Assembly (NCBI RefSeq): GCF_019375555.1
Contig: NZ_JAHXDN010000002.1
Span: 62,001-126,000 of the forward strand
DNA: 64,000 nt
Origin: Roseobacter insulae
GTDB lineage: Bacteria > Pseudomonadota > Alphaproteobacteria > Rhodobacterales > Rhodobacteraceae
Direction: 5' to 3'
Part shown: positions 49,925 through 60,531 of the stretch, piece after piece
Layout of the letters: each line of letters opens with the position of its first letter
Position numbering within the stretch: position 1 is the first letter of the stretch
Translations under genes and position numbers: made by a program
Notes under the pieces: model-generated
What the model saw: only the letters and a program-made list of their open reading frames with translations
Databases searched by the model: none
Told to the model about the DNA's origin: nothing

Positions 49925-51559
49925 ATGTCAAATTGGGACCAGTCGACCTCGCAAACCATTCGGGATCAGCTTCACCGGATCCTCGACAGTGACGTCTTTG
50001 CCCATGGCGAACGGCAGAGCCGATTTCTGCGCTATATCGTGGAAGCAGCACTGGAGGGAAGAGAGCGTGAGCTCAGCCAGTATGCCGTCGGCATCGACGT
50101 GTTCGACAAGAACGAGACGTTCGATCCGACAACGGATTCCATTGTGCGCGTGGAAGCCGGGCGGCTGCGGTCGAAACTGGCCGAATATTATGCTCATCCC
50201 GGGCTGAATGACCGGACGATCATCAGTCTGCCCAAGGGCGGTTACGCACCGATGATCGAGTTTGTGCCAACCAGGATGAAGCTGCCAGAGACACGACCTG
50301 ATCGGCCTTCAGCGCTGTCCGACCTGACGCGACCCGTCCTCGCTGCGCTGGTTGTGGCCGGGTTGGCGATGGGGGCGTGGTTCTATGGCACCAGCGCGCC
50401 GCCCGGCAACCCGCCACAGGACGCCGGCGCTGGCAAACCGTCGATCGCGGTGCTGCCGTTCGATAATATGAGCACGGACGAGGACCAGGAATATTTCAGC
50501 GACGGTATCTCGGAAGACATCATCACCGATCTGTCCGTGCTGTCGAACCTGCGGGTGATCGCGCGGCATTCCACATTCGTATACAAGGATCGTCCGGCAA
50601 GCATTCGCGAGATCGGATCTGACCTCGGTGTTCACTACGTATTGGAAGGCAGCGTCCGGCGCGATGCCGGGCGGTTGCGGATCAATGCACAGCTGATTGA
50701 CGTGGAGACGGAAGCCCATGTCTGGGCGGAGCGGTTCGACCGTGATTTGACCGATCTCTTCGAGATACAGGACGAGGTATCAGCGCGGGTCATCGCCGCG
50801 TTGGAGATCGCGTTGAGCGATCAGGAGGCGGAAAGGCTTGTCCACAGAAATACCAGGAGCCTGGAAGCACATGATCTGTTCCTGCGCGGGCAGGAAAGCT
50901 TTTATGGGTTTGATCCATCCGGTGTGCGCGAGGCAATTGCCCTGTTTGCCCGGGCTACTGAAGCCGATCCCGGTTATGCGGAGGCCTATGCCTGGCAGGC
51001 CCGTGCGCTGACGTTTGCATTCATCGCCGGCTATATGCCCTCCAAGCTTGAAACGGTGGACAGGGCACTGGCGCTGTCGGCAAAGGCGATCGAGATTGAT
51101 GCCGCCTTGCCCATGGCGCATGCCAATCTGGCCTGGGCCTTGAGGTGGGATCGTCAGTTGGAACGGGCCGCCGAAGTAGCGGAAAAGGCCGTTGCACTGG
51201 ATCCGAACTTTGCCGACGGATTCCTCTGGCAGTCCCTGATCCTGTCGTCGATGGACGAGGGTCAAGGTGCAGTGGAGGCCATCGATCGGGGCTTTGAGCT
51301 CAACCCAAGTTACAGTGTCACGTATATTTTCGCTCTTGGATTTGCCTACTTTGCTCAGAACGACTTCGAAGCCGCACTGGCGCAGTTCCGCAGGGGCATC
51401 CGGAGAAATCCGAATTTCCTGCCGACTGCACTTTACGAGATGTTTACGCTGGAGAAACTCGGGCGGACCAAAGAGGCCCGGCAGGCGCATGTGAAGCTCC
51501 AGTCAACGCATCCGAGGTATCGACAAAGCGCAAGCTATCACGATTATGTCGATCCGTAG
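49925..51559 (+). CDS. Membrane-bound signalling protein: winged-helix-like domain, TolB-like domain, TPR repeats
   Basis: The protein has 544 residues from ATG at 49925 (GGGAGGGA upstream). N-terminal ~1-110: SRFLRYIVEAALEGRERELS, then FDPTTDSIVRVEAGRLRSKL, seen in DNA-binding regulators of this type. Membrane helix ~137-157. TolB-like part ~175-310: IAVLPFDNMSTDEDQEYFSD, LRVIARHSTFVYKDRP, VHYVLEGSVRRDAGRLRINA. Then TPR-like repeats to the end. Such proteins are often annotated as adenylate-cyclase-like or CadC-like. Here no cyclase domain exists. It precedes the TPS locus and may regulate it. Confidence 0.82.
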   Translation: MSNWDQSTSQTIRDQLHRILDSDVFAHGERQSRFLRYIVEAALEGRERELSQYAVGIDVFDKNETFDPTTDSIVRVEAGRLRSKLAEYYAHPGLNDRTIISLPKGGYAPMIEFVPTRMKLPETRPDRPSALSDLTRPVLAALVVAGLAMGAWFYGTSAPPGNPPQDAGAGKPSIAVLPFDNMSTDEDQEYFSDGISEDIITDLSVLSNLRVIARHSTFVYKDRPASIREIGSDLGVHYVLEGSVRRDAGRLRINAQLIDVETEAHVWAERFDRDLTDLFEIQDEVSARVIAALEIALSDQEAERLVHRNTRSLEAHDLFLRGQESFYGFDPSGVREAIALFARATEADPGYAEAYAWQARALTFAFIAGYMPSKLETVDRALALSAKAIEIDAALPMAHANLAWALRWDRQLERAAEVAEKAVALDPNFADGFLWQSLILSSMDEGQGAVEAIDRGFELNPSYSVTYIFALGFAYFAQNDFEAALAQFRRGIRRNPNFLPTALYEMFTLEKLGRTKEARQAHVKLQSTHPRYRQSASYHDYVDP

Positions 51560-51829
51560 CGCGCAGCATCCAAGCTTGGCGCGCCGGACCGTTTGATAGC
51601 CTGACCCGACTGGTCGGTCGGTCGGGTGGGCGCAACACTCATCATAGCAATGCAGACATCGCCCGGTAAATCCACCGCGCGAGCACGATCCGGAACTCGC
51701 TCATCTGGCCGGTCCGTCGCCTATGGTATTTGCAACACGACGTTCACCAATTATTAGAATCAATATTGAGTAAATTTTTAGAGGTACTAAACAACATCTG
51801 CATCGTTTGATTGGCTGGAGTGTGTGGCA

Positions 51830-54800
51830 ATGATTTTCTGGGTACGAAAAGGCCAAGGCCAACACCTGTCCGTCATGCGGGATTTACTGGTCACGACGGT
51901 GCTGTCGGGGTTTTTGCTGGCGGCGCAGTCCGCCGGGGCGCAGTCCCCGCAAGGGGGCGTGGTTGCAAGCGGGTCGGCAAGTATTGCGCAGACCGCTCAG
52001 CAGTCCGTCATCAACCAGACAACTGAACGCGCGGTCATCGATTGGCAGGGCTTCGACGTCGGGCGTGATCACACGGTCACATTCAATCAGCCGGGGCGGT
52101 CCTCGGCGACGTTGAACCGGGTCAACTCGGCCAGCGCCAGCGTGATCCGGGGGGCGATAAACGCGCCGGGAACCGTTGTCATTCAGAATACGGCCGGCGT
52201 GTTGTTCACAGGTGATGCGCAAATCGATACCGGTGGTCTGGTTGCGTCCAGCCAACTGGTCGACCCGGGTCATTTCATGAACAGCGGCAATTTCAGGATC
52301 GGCGGCGGCGAGCGGCCGGGGGCCCGCGTTGTGAACGAGGGCACGTTTTCTATCGGCGACGCAGGCTTGGCGGCTCTCGTCGGCAGCAATGTCGGGAATG
52401 CGGGTACGATTGTCGCGCATCTGGGCACGGTGGCCCTTGCATCGGGTGAAACCACAACCATCGACCTCGCGGGCGACGGTGTGTTTCAAATTGCTGTCTC
52501 CGGCACGCCAGAGGCAGGTCGCGCCACCAATGCCGGTCGCATCGACGTATCGGGCGGCCGCGTCCTGATTTCGGCGGGCGGTGCGGCGGGCGTGCTTGAT
52601 ACGGTGATCAACACGTCTGGGATAATTCGGGCCGCGTCGGGCACAGATGCCGGCGGCCGGGTCGAGCTGATCGGGCGCGGCGGCGGTCAGGTCAACGTGT
52701 CGGGTGCCATTGAAGCCACCGGCCAGAGCACAGGTGGTTCGGTACGGATCACCGGGGAGACCGTTAACCTCGCGCGATCCGCCGAGGTGGACGCAAGCGG
52801 CGCGGTTTCCGGTGGAGAGGTTCTGATCGGCGGCGGGTTTCAGGGCACCGGCGATCTGCGGCGGGCGACTAAGACGGTGCTGAACATGGGCTCTGTCGTA
52901 ACAGCGGATGGCACCTCGGGCCGTGGCGGCACAGTGGTCATCTGGTCGGACGAGTCAACATGGTTCGACGGTAGCATCAGCACCGTTGGCGCAATCTCGG
53001 GTGGGCTGGTCGAGACTTCCGGCAAAATCAACCTGGGCACAGGTGACAACGCGAGCGTAACGGCAGGCAACGGCGGCACCTGGCTGCTTGATCCCAGGAA
53101 CGTCCGGATTGCTGCCTCCGGCACGAACGTCTCTGCAGGCACCACCAACCCGCCATCAGGTGCGGGCGAATTCCAGATCCGTGGTCCTTCCATCGTGGCG
53201 GCGTTGAATGGCAATTCGGACGTGGTCATCACCACCGATCAACCAGCATCCTCGGACGCGGGCAACATCACCGTCGCAACGGCGCTGCGCTGGAACGGTA
53301 GCGGCAACCTGACACTGGACGCCGATGGATCGATCGTCGTGAACCGCAACATACAGACCCGCGGCGCGGGCGACCTGACCCTGACCGCCGGGGATACGGT
53401 TGATGTCAACCAAAGCGTTCAGACGTCCGGCACCGGTGACATCTTTGTCAACGCGGGTGCGGACATCAGGTTTGACAGACCTGTCTTTTCAACTGGCGCG
53501 GGGAACGTGACGGCAACAGCGGACGCGTCCGTTCTTGTAAACCGGGCGACCCAGATCTCGGGGTCGGGCGACCTGACCCTTGTTGCCGGTGACACCATCG
53601 TGGTTGACCGGCGCCTGCGCACCACGAATGCGGGCGATCTGATCCTGCGGGCGCAGAATTCCGTAACGATCAACAACAATGTGATCGCGACCCAAGGGGG
53701 CGACGTGAGCATCCGGTCAGCCAACGGCGATGTCCGCATGGGGGGCTCCAACGGACACCAGCGGATCAGTACGAACAGCGGCGACGTGACCGTCGAGGCG
53801 ACCACGGGCAGTATTGTTCTGCAACGCACCAACACACGCCAGAGAAACACGCAGATATATGCCAGCGCCGGTGATATCGCCCTGACGGCCGGGACGGAGA
53901 TCAAGCTGCAAGGGGGCGAAGCCAACCGCCAGTTTGTCCGTATCGGGCGTTCGGGCGACATGTCGGATATTTCACTGACCGCGCCAAAAGTGTCGGTGAT
54001 TGCCGGTGATACCGTGTCGCAGGGAACCGCGCAGATCATCGCGGGCAGTGGCGGATCGATCAGTATCGACGCTGACGAGATTGACATTGAGACAGGTGAT
54101 GCCAATGCCCTTGCCAGCATTCAGGCGCTCAATGGCGCAACGCTCACGCTCGATGCGGCGACGCAAACATGGGATGGACTGGTGCGCGCCAGTGGCAGCG
54201 GTGCCAGCGGTGGCGACGTCACCCTGATCGGTGATATCACGGCAAGCGTGCGGCCCGTCTTTGATCTGGTGGATGGTGCGGATTTCAGCCTCAATGTCGG
54301 GAATGCGACAGGCAGCTTCCAGGCGACGGGCGTGCCTCTGGAGGTCACCACCACAGGCGGTTCTATCGGGGTCGACGGCACTGTTCAGGCCCCTCAGGTC
54401 ACGCTTGAATCCGATACGGGCGTAACCTTGGGCAGCGGGGCGCAGATCACCGGGACAGCGGCGGGTGATGCCGTGGTCATCGCGGCCGGTAACCGATTTG
54501 AGAACAACGCGGGCGCGGCGGCCCTTCAGGCGCCGGATCCGTCGGGGCGCTGGCTGCTCTATATGAACCAGTTCGCGAGCCTCGCCGGCACCGCGCCTGC
54601 ATCCGGCAGCTTCGATCTCTACAACCGACCCTTTGCATCAAACCCGCCCTCTTCTCTGAGTGGTTTTGCGGGCAACCGCATTGTCTATGGCGAACAACCC
54701 GGTCTTACGGTGACTGCGGTCTCGCGCACAAAAACTTATGGCGACGACGTGACCGGCACACTGACCTATAACCTGACCGGTCTGCGCGCAGGCGACAGCG

Positions 54801-55552
54801 AGGCCTCGGCCCTGGCCGGACCCGTCAGCATTTCCAGCACAGGCAGCGCGGCCAATGCCGCCGTTGCCGGCAGCCCCTACACGATCGCCGTGACCGCAGC
54901 AGCCTCTTCACAGGGCTACAACGTCACCGCGGCAAATGGCACTCTGACCATCGATCCGGCATCGCTGACGATTACCGCGAATGATGCGAGCCGCGCCGTG
55001 GGTGACCCAAACCCGGCCTTTGGCGCCCAATTCGCCGGGTTTGTTCTGGGTGAAACCCTGTCCGACCTCTCCGGCAGCCTGTTGCTGACAACTCCGGCAA
55101 CGGTTGCCAGCCCCGCGGGCACCTTCGCGATTACACCAGCGGGTGTGACCAGCACCAATTATGCGATTTCCTTCGTGGACGGCGAGCTTACAGTGGGCTC
55201 CGTCTTTACCGAGGGCGGCGCGGTCACTGACCTCACCGAAGGGGGTGTCATCGCACAGCGCCGGGGCGGGTTCAGAGCGTCGCCCGTCACCCCGGGAGAC
55301 GCCGCCTTCCGCACATCGGAGCGCGATATCGGGCTTGCTGCTGCGGATCCCTTCGCGCTCAGTTACTCGCTTGGGGAAGTCATCGCCTTCAGGCCAGCGT
55401 CGCAGGATGGATCGGAGGGGTTTGTCCCGGCGGCCGGCGGGCTGGAGCCGGAAGCGACGGGGGATTGCGGCGTATCGGCTAACCTGGGCGGTGCGGGGCG
55501 CGATGGCTGTGTCAGCGTTGTGGTCACTGAATCCTTCTGGGATCAGCAGTAA
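51830..55552 (+). CDS. Two-partner secretion exoprotein TpsA (filamentous haemagglutinin-like)
   Basis: The protein has 1240 residues. Signal peptide with extended N-region ends AGA-QSPQGGVVASG. The TPS domain spans ~40-290 (SVINQTTERAVIDWQGFDVG, NTAGVLFTGDAQIDTGGLVA). Long beta-helical repeats ~300-900 are rich in GDLTL/GDVTL/NAGDI. One or two MBG (YDG-like) modules ~960-1120: VTAVSRTKTYGDDVTGTLTY and LTITANDASRAVGDPNPAFG. The C-terminus has one cysteine pair (DCGVSANLGGAGRDGC). It is exported through TpsB. GGAG lies nine bases before ATG 51830. Confidence 0.93.
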   Translation: MIFWVRKGQGQHLSVMRDLLVTTVLSGFLLAAQSAGAQSPQGGVVASGSASIAQTAQQSVINQTTERAVIDWQGFDVGRDHTVTFNQPGRSSATLNRVNSASASVIRGAINAPGTVVIQNTAGVLFTGDAQIDTGGLVASSQLVDPGHFMNSGNFRIGGGERPGARVVNEGTFSIGDAGLAALVGSNVGNAGTIVAHLGTVALASGETTTIDLAGDGVFQIAVSGTPEAGRATNAGRIDVSGGRVLISAGGAAGVLDTVINTSGIIRAASGTDAGGRVELIGRGGGQVNVSGAIEATGQSTGGSVRITGETVNLARSAEVDASGAVSGGEVLIGGGFQGTGDLRRATKTVLNMGSVVTADGTSGRGGTVVIWSDESTWFDGSISTVGAISGGLVETSGKINLGTGDNASVTAGNGGTWLLDPRNVRIAASGTNVSAGTTNPPSGAGEFQIRGPSIVAALNGNSDVVITTDQPASSDAGNITVATALRWNGSGNLTLDADGSIVVNRNIQTRGAGDLTLTAGDTVDVNQSVQTSGTGDIFVNAGADIRFDRPVFSTGAGNVTATADASVLVNRATQISGSGDLTLVAGDTIVVDRRLRTTNAGDLILRAQNSVTINNNVIATQGGDVSIRSANGDVRMGGSNGHQRISTNSGDVTVEATTGSIVLQRTNTRQRNTQIYASAGDIALTAGTEIKLQGGEANRQFVRIGRSGDMSDISLTAPKVSVIAGDTVSQGTAQIIAGSGGSISIDADEIDIETGDANALASIQALNGATLTLDAATQTWDGLVRASGSGASGGDVTLIGDITASVRPVFDLVDGADFSLNVGNATGSFQATGVPLEVTTTGGSIGVDGTVQAPQVTLESDTGVTLGSGAQITGTAAGDAVVIAAGNRFENNAGAAALQAPDPSGRWLLYMNQFASLAGTAPASGSFDLYNRPFASNPPSSLSGFAGNRIVYGEQPGLTVTAVSRTKTYGDDVTGTLTYNLTGLRAGDSEASALAGPVSISSTGSAANAAVAGSPYTIAVTAAASSQGYNVTAANGTLTIDPASLTITANDASRAVGDPNPAFGAQFAGFVLGETLSDLSGSLLLTTPATVASPAGTFAITPAGVTSTNYAISFVDGELTVGSVFTEGGAVTDLTEGGVIAQRRGGFRASPVTPGDAAFRTSERDIGLAAADPFALSYSLGEVIAFRPASQDGSEGFVPAAGGLEPEATGDCGVSANLGGAGRDGCVSVVVTESFWDQQ

Positions 55553-57264
55553 TGCGGGCGCTCAACCTTCTGCTAAGTGCTGGCCTCTGCGTGATGCTTC
55601 CTGTGGCGGCCAGCGCGCAGGCTCCTCAGGTGCCGCCGTTGCCCGAAACGGCACCCGACACCTCGCGCCAGGTCGAACCACCCCGCCCAAGCGTGGAAGC
55701 AGGGGCGGTTACAACAACCGGAAACGGCCCATCTTTTGTCCTGAACGGGATTGTACTGGAAGGGCTGTCGGCGCTTGATCAGGCAGATATCAGCCCGATC
55801 TGGGAGGGGTTGATCGGCGCGCGCGTGACCGTGCAAACACTTGACGACATCACCCGCCAGATCAGCGCGGCGTACCGCGCACGCGGCTATGTGCTGTCGC
55901 AGGCTATTCTGCCGGCGCAGACGGTGGACAACGGGCTCGTCAGAATTGTCGTGGTCGAAGGTTTTATTGACCAGATCTCATATTCAGGTGGCGCGACGAA
56001 CCAGCAGGAGCTGGTAACCGAGTACTTCGATCCCGTGGCGCAGGAAAGGCCGCTCAAGCTGACCACCCTTGAACGCAGCGTGCTGTTGTCGCGCGATGCC
56101 GTCGGCAGCGTAAATGCCGGGTCGGTCGAGACGGTTCTAGGGCCGTCCCCGGATACCTTTGGGGCCGCCGATCTGAACGTGCAGATCGAACAGCAGCCGA
56201 TTTCGGGGTACTTTTCCATCGACAACCGTGGCTCACGTTTGTACGGGGACTGGACGCTCGGCGCAGGGGTGCGGTCCTTCAACGCGCTTGGGTTTAACGA
56301 AACACTGGACGGCAACATCGCTTTGGCGCCTGAAGATACCGCGCTGGCCTTCGCATCCGTTTCCGCCGACATCCCGCTGCGCGGGTTGAGCAACACCCTT
56401 CTCGATGGCGCGCGGCTGCGATTTGGCGGCAACGTTTTCCGTGGCGACCCGGATTTGGCCGAGGCCGGTGCCGCAACGGGGCTGTCCTCGATATCGGATC
56501 AGACCGAGCTGACTGCCCAGCTTGTGGTGCCCTTTGTCCGGGCACGGTCGGAGAACCTGTTCGGACGCATCGGGTTTACCCTGCGCGACAGCGAAACGGA
56601 AACCGCGCTTGTAGGGCTCACAACGGTGGAAGAAGACCGGCTCGCCATCGTCGAAGCAGGTGTCACCTGGGACATCGCCGACCGCCTTGGCGGCATCAGT
56701 CTTGTGGACCTGTCGCTCCGTCAGGGGATCGATGTTGCGGGGGCGCAGGTTTCGGCAACAGGGCCTGCGGCAGGAGATATCAACTTCACTGCGGCGCAGT
56801 TCACCCTGTCGCGCCTGCAGGCGTTGGGAAGCAGCTCGTGGTCTGTCTTTGGTGAGATTACGGGGCAACTGGCAAGCGGCGTCCAGCCGAATTCCGAACG
56901 GTTTTATCTGGGCGGTGCATCGATTGGCCGCGGTTTTGCGCCGGGTAATACTTCGGGTGATTCCGGCTACGCGGGTCGTGCCGAATTGCGGCGTGCGATC
57001 AATCCGCAAACCCTTGGAACCTTTGCCGATGCTGCCAATGTCTATGCCTTCATCGACTATGGCCGCGCCTACGACCGGTCTTTGTCGCGGGACGGGCAGC
57101 AATGGGAAAACCTCGGTTCCATAGGGGTCGGGGCGCAGATATCGCTGAACACCTGGCTGTCGGTGACCCCGCAGATCATCCGACAGATCAGTGGCACCCC
57201 CCGCGACACATCCGACCCATCACAGGAAACCCGTTTCATTGTGGGGGCCGTCGCACGGTTTTGA
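55552..57264 (+). CDS. TpsB outer-membrane transporter (ShlB/FhaC/HecB family)
   Basis: The protein has 570 residues with a signal peptide ending ASA-QAPQVPPLPETAPDTSRQ, a Pro-rich linker, two POTRA domains (ISPIWEGLIGARVTVQTLDD, LVRIVVVEGFIDQISYSGG) and a beta barrel with the FhaC signature GYFSIDNRGSRLYGDWTLGA and a terminal Phe (FIVGAVARF). The start shares one base with the tpsA stop (TAATG), so the pair is coupled. It exports TpsA. Confidence 0.95.
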   Translation: MRALNLLLSAGLCVMLPVAASAQAPQVPPLPETAPDTSRQVEPPRPSVEAGAVTTTGNGPSFVLNGIVLEGLSALDQADISPIWEGLIGARVTVQTLDDITRQISAAYRARGYVLSQAILPAQTVDNGLVRIVVVEGFIDQISYSGGATNQQELVTEYFDPVAQERPLKLTTLERSVLLSRDAVGSVNAGSVETVLGPSPDTFGAADLNVQIEQQPISGYFSIDNRGSRLYGDWTLGAGVRSFNALGFNETLDGNIALAPEDTALAFASVSADIPLRGLSNTLLDGARLRFGGNVFRGDPDLAEAGAATGLSSISDQTELTAQLVVPFVRARSENLFGRIGFTLRDSETETALVGLTTVEEDRLAIVEAGVTWDIADRLGGISLVDLSLRQGIDVAGAQVSATGPAAGDINFTAAQFTLSRLQALGSSSWSVFGEITGQLASGVQPNSERFYLGGASIGRGFAPGNTSGDSGYAGRAELRRAINPQTLGTFADAANVYAFIDYGRAYDRSLSRDGQQWENLGSIGVGAQISLNTWLSVTPQIIRQISGTPRDTSDPSQETRFIVGAVARF

Positions 57265-57271
57265 CCCCGGC

Positions 57272-57288
57272 TGCCTGTCCGGCAGGCA
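57272..57288 (+). terminator. Small hairpin after tpsB
   Basis: TGCCTG-TCCGG-CAGGCA, seven bases after the tpsB stop. No T-run; weak terminator or attenuator candidate before the protease gene. Confidence 0.35.
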
Positions 57289-57421
57289 ACTCCCTGCGTT
57301 GAGTCAAGATCGACTAAAAACCTCCAAAACGCCTGCAATGCCGTTAGCGGCCTCTTAACTCGCTGGGCGCATCTTTGACGATGGGCCGGTCGGTATCGAC
57401 TGGTATGGGTCGGAGTGTGTT

Positions 57422-58108
57422 ATGTTCCTGAATGGGATTGTCCGTGCGCGTGCACGGGCGATGGTCTTTGTTCGGCGGGTCGTCTTTAGTGCGGTGTTCG
57501 TGCTGGCGTGCAGTCAGCCTGTTGACACTGCGGAGCCCCCCCGGTCGCTGTCGTATCATGCGACGCTGTTCAACGGCGCCATTGTCGGTTCGGCATTCAT
57601 GATCGCCGATGGTCTGGCAATCACGAACGCCCATGTCGTCAAAGGACGCGCGCCGGGGGACACCGTTATCCTGTCAACTCGTGGCAAACACCGGGTTGCG
57701 GTGCAGGTGCTTGCGGTCAGTCAGCGTATTGATCTTGCGATACTGGCCGTGCGAGAGGGGGTACTGCCGATCACCCCAGCGGGACCGGCACGCGCGCAGC
57801 GCGGAGAGCCGGTTTACGCGGTCGGTATTGTTGCAAACAGCGCCAATCCCCGGCGTCGGTTGATCATCCAGGGCACCGTGGCATCCGACAGGCGGTCGCT
57901 TGCGCCTTTCGGTCGTGGTGTGATCGCGACGATGCCAGATATTCGACGGGGCTTTTCAGGTGGGCCGGTCTTTGACAGGAGCGGGCAACTCGTCGGGATG
58001 GTGACTGCGCTGCGGGACAGTGAGCAGGCCAATGGCCGAACCCGGGAGGCATTCATCCTCTCGGCCGAAGAAATTCGTGCAGAAATTGGGCGTCTCGTGG
58101 CACGTTGA
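57422..58108 (+). CDS. Trypsin-like serine protease, possible lipoprotein
   Basis: The protein has 228 residues. The signal region ends FVLACSQPV (lipobox-like). The triad is intact: His in GLAITNAHVVKG, Asp in SQRIDLAILAVREG, Ser in DIRRGFSGGPVFDRSG. Chymotrypsin-fold (S1C-like), no PDZ domain, so smaller than DegP. It lies 157 bases after tpsB and could process TpsA at the cell surface. The partner is inferred from position. Confidence 0.85.
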   Translation: MFLNGIVRARARAMVFVRRVVFSAVFVLACSQPVDTAEPPRSLSYHATLFNGAIVGSAFMIADGLAITNAHVVKGRAPGDTVILSTRGKHRVAVQVLAVSQRIDLAILAVREGVLPITPAGPARAQRGEPVYAVGIVANSANPRRRLIIQGTVASDRRSLAPFGRGVIATMPDIRRGFSGGPVFDRSGQLVGMVTALRDSEQANGRTREAFILSAEEIRAEIGRLVAR

Positions 58109-58212
58109 TATTGCGAAACCCGTGATCGTTGATGGTGCTTCGTTATGCGCGTGAAGCGACTGGCAGCCATGTGCCGGGTGACGCCTGCTATTGTAACGGT
58201 CGCGCGCGCCCC

Positions 58213-58555
58213 TGATGCTGATCTCCTCCTGAAATGGTCCTCCGCTGTGTTTAGGAAACGGAGGCGACACATGGCAAAGAGGCGAGCCACGACGGAAGGG
58301 ATTGCCGCAAATCTATGACAAGGTGAGGTTCTGGCCGGGCAAGTTACATCACGTCTTGATGCGATCCGGCAGATCGGTGTGGCGGAACAGACCTGTTACG
58401 GTTGCAAGAAGAATTACGGTGGAACGGGCATAGACCAATTGAACGAACTGAAACGTCTGCCGAAAGAGGGAACGGGTGCGCAAGGCAGTCTCCGATTTGA
58501 CGCTTGACAGGCTGATCTTGGCGGGCTTGCCGGTTTCTAGGCGCTCTTGGTTCGC
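58213..58555 (+). mobile_element. IS3-family remnant A: left end and orfA fragment
   Basis: The leader has a CCTCCG ... CGGAGG hairpin (58239-58264). An orfA-like frame then starts at ATG 58271: MAKRRATTEGIAANL, a TGA where an arginine is expected, QGEVLAGQVTSRLDAIRQIG, VAEQTCYGCKKNYGGTGIDQ, LNELKRLPKE, then a one-base shift and ERVRKAVSDLTLDRLILAG. It ends near 58555, against the opposite-strand IS3 remnant. It has both a nonsense codon and a frameshift, so it is inactive. Confidence 0.72.
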
Positions 58556-59566
58556 CGTCTGGATTTGGTTGCAAATTCCTGCGGCGTGGGATTGCAGCGG
58601 GATGAGTGACGTCAGCTGCGGTTGTAGCCCTCCTTCCAGGCAGTGATCCTCTCGTGGGCGTCGGCCAGCGACGTGACAGGGTGTCGTTGCGGTTTTCGTC
58701 CGGGAAGCTGCTGTTGAAGGGCTCGACAAAGGCGTTTTGCGCCGGCTTCCCGGGCGCGATGTAGTGCCAGTCGAACCCGGTCTCCTGACACCATCTGAGC
58801 ACGGCTATACTGGTCAGTTCCGTGCAGTTGTCGCTGACAATGGTCTCGGGTCGTCCGCGCTGCGCCATGATCGCCGGCAGTTCCCGCGTCACCCGCAATC
58901 CAGAGAGCGACGTATCTGCGACCGGCGCCAGGCACCCGCGGCTGAAGTCATCCATGATGGCGAGCACCCGGAACCGACGTCCATCAGTGACAGCTGCCGA
59001 GACGACGTTCAGGCTCCAGCGTTCACCCGGCCTTTCCGGCACCAGTATCGACGTACGTGAGCCCAGAACGCGCTTGCGACCGCCGCGTTTGCGCACCTGC
59101 AGCCTCTCCTCGCGACAGAGCCATCGCCGCCTTCATTGACTTGCGCAGATCAATACCGGTTGGACGAACGCTGCGATATCGCCCATTTGACCGGTCCATA
59201 CCAAGGACTGCACACGCCCGTCGCAGGCTCACCCCGCGTTCTCTGCACAGGCGCGCCACAGCTTCCCGCTTTGCGCCGGGCGTCACCACTTTCGCGAGGC
59301 GACATCCTTCAGCACGGCATTGTTCTGCATCTGCTTGGCCAACAGCTTCCTCAACTTCGCGTTCTCTTCTTCCAGCGCCTGCAACATGCGAGCATCTGAA
59401 ACTTCAAACCCGCCCAACTTGGCCTTCCATTTATGCAATGTTGCAGAACCGATCCCATGCTCGCAACGCACATCCGTTGTTGCGACGCCGCTCCTCTGCC
59501 GCTTGAGGTTGCGATGATCTGTTCTTCCCTGAACCGTGATCTCTTCACTCCGTTCGTCTCCTCCAT
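58556..59566 (-). mobile_element. IS3-family remnant B: degenerate orfA and orfB transposase
   Basis: Read on the minus strand from ATG 59566. orfA: VKRSRFREEQIIA, a one-base loss near 59515, then LHKWKAKLGGFEVSDARM followed by LQALEEENAKLRKLLA. orfB: SLRRACAVLGMDRSNGRYRS, an internal deletion of about 40 codons, VPERPGERWSLNVVSAAVTD, AIMDDFSRG (Asp1), SDNCTELTS (Asp2), GKPAQNAFVEPFNSSF (Glu). A frameshift follows before TSLADAHERITAWKEGYN. The catalytic residues are present but the frames are broken. Confidence 0.85.
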
Positions 59567-59653
59567 TGGGACGGACTCGGCCTCAAACCGGACGAAGAAA
59601 CAGGTCTCAGGTATTGCTTTGGCATCCGATCCTAGCGGCTGCACTGGGAAGAG

Positions 59654-60531
59654 ATGCATCTGAACCTTGCATATCGTTGGTTCTGCCGCCTGGGTCTAAA
59701 CGACGTTATCCCCGACCGAACCACCTCCTCAAGTACCCGGCTTTGGCACTATCGGCAAAGCGAGCTGCTGCGCCATCGGTTTGAGGCGACAGTTGCGCGG
59801 AGCGTTGTGGATGAACAGCGTAAGGCTGTTGATGCCAGCGTGATCGGGGCCGACGCAAACAATCAATACGCTTCTCCAAATCACGAATGGGACAGGGCGC
59901 GGATCGATGCGGACGCTGCGCTCCGCGCTGTTCGTGAATATTCGAACGCGTCGGACGATGAGGCATTTGGGGCAACCTCAACCGTCGAACCCAAGTTCAC
60001 GTCGTTCTCTGATCCTGAGGGCCAATGGACAGCGGCACCCGACGGTCCGGCTTTCTTCAGCTATTCCGACAACCATCTGATCGACACCGATCAAGGTGTG
60101 ATCGTCGACCTTTGAAGCCACATGCTCAATCCGGCAGGCTGAAATCGCGTCAACCAAGACGAAGCTGAACCGGGTCAGTGCAAGGGTTGATGTGCGCCCC
60201 GGACGCCTGATTGCGAACAAGGCCTATGGTTCGGGCCCGATGCTGGACTGTTTGGCGAAGCGAAAGATCGCGCCGCATATTCGGTCATTGATGCTGAATG
60301 GAACGTTTCCCGCATAGAGCAATGCCATCCGTGTTTTGAACTCAAAATCTGGTCCGAGGCACAGGAACCGTGGAACAAGCGCACCCTTCGGAACTTGGGC
60401 CCGGTCAAGAACGGTACAAGCGTCGCCGCTTCACAAAAACCTTTGATCTTGCCACTTTGAACCATCTGATCGTCAACTGCTACGCCAGCTTCAAAAACCT
60501 TGGAAAAAAGGGATCTACTAATTCAGGATGA
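59654..60531 (+). mobile_element. IS1182-like transposase remnant
   Basis: Plus-strand pieces: MHLNLAYRWFCRLGLNDVIP, then AVDASVIGADANNQYASP and AFGATSTVEPKFTSFSDPEG, PAFFSYSDNHLIDTDQGVIV; a stop and frame change at about 60113; then IRQAEIASTKTKLNRVSARV, DVRPGRLIANKAYGSGPMLD, LAKRKIAPHIRSLM. A last frame gives FTKTFDLATLNHLIVNCYAS up to 60531, which may be the C-terminus or a second element. Its first ~50 codons are missing. Inactive. Confidence 0.78.

Noticed and set aside
51603..51626. GGTCGGTCGGTCGGG hairpin after the TolB/TPR gene
   Set aside because: The stem is short and interrupted and has no T-run, so it was not called as a terminator.
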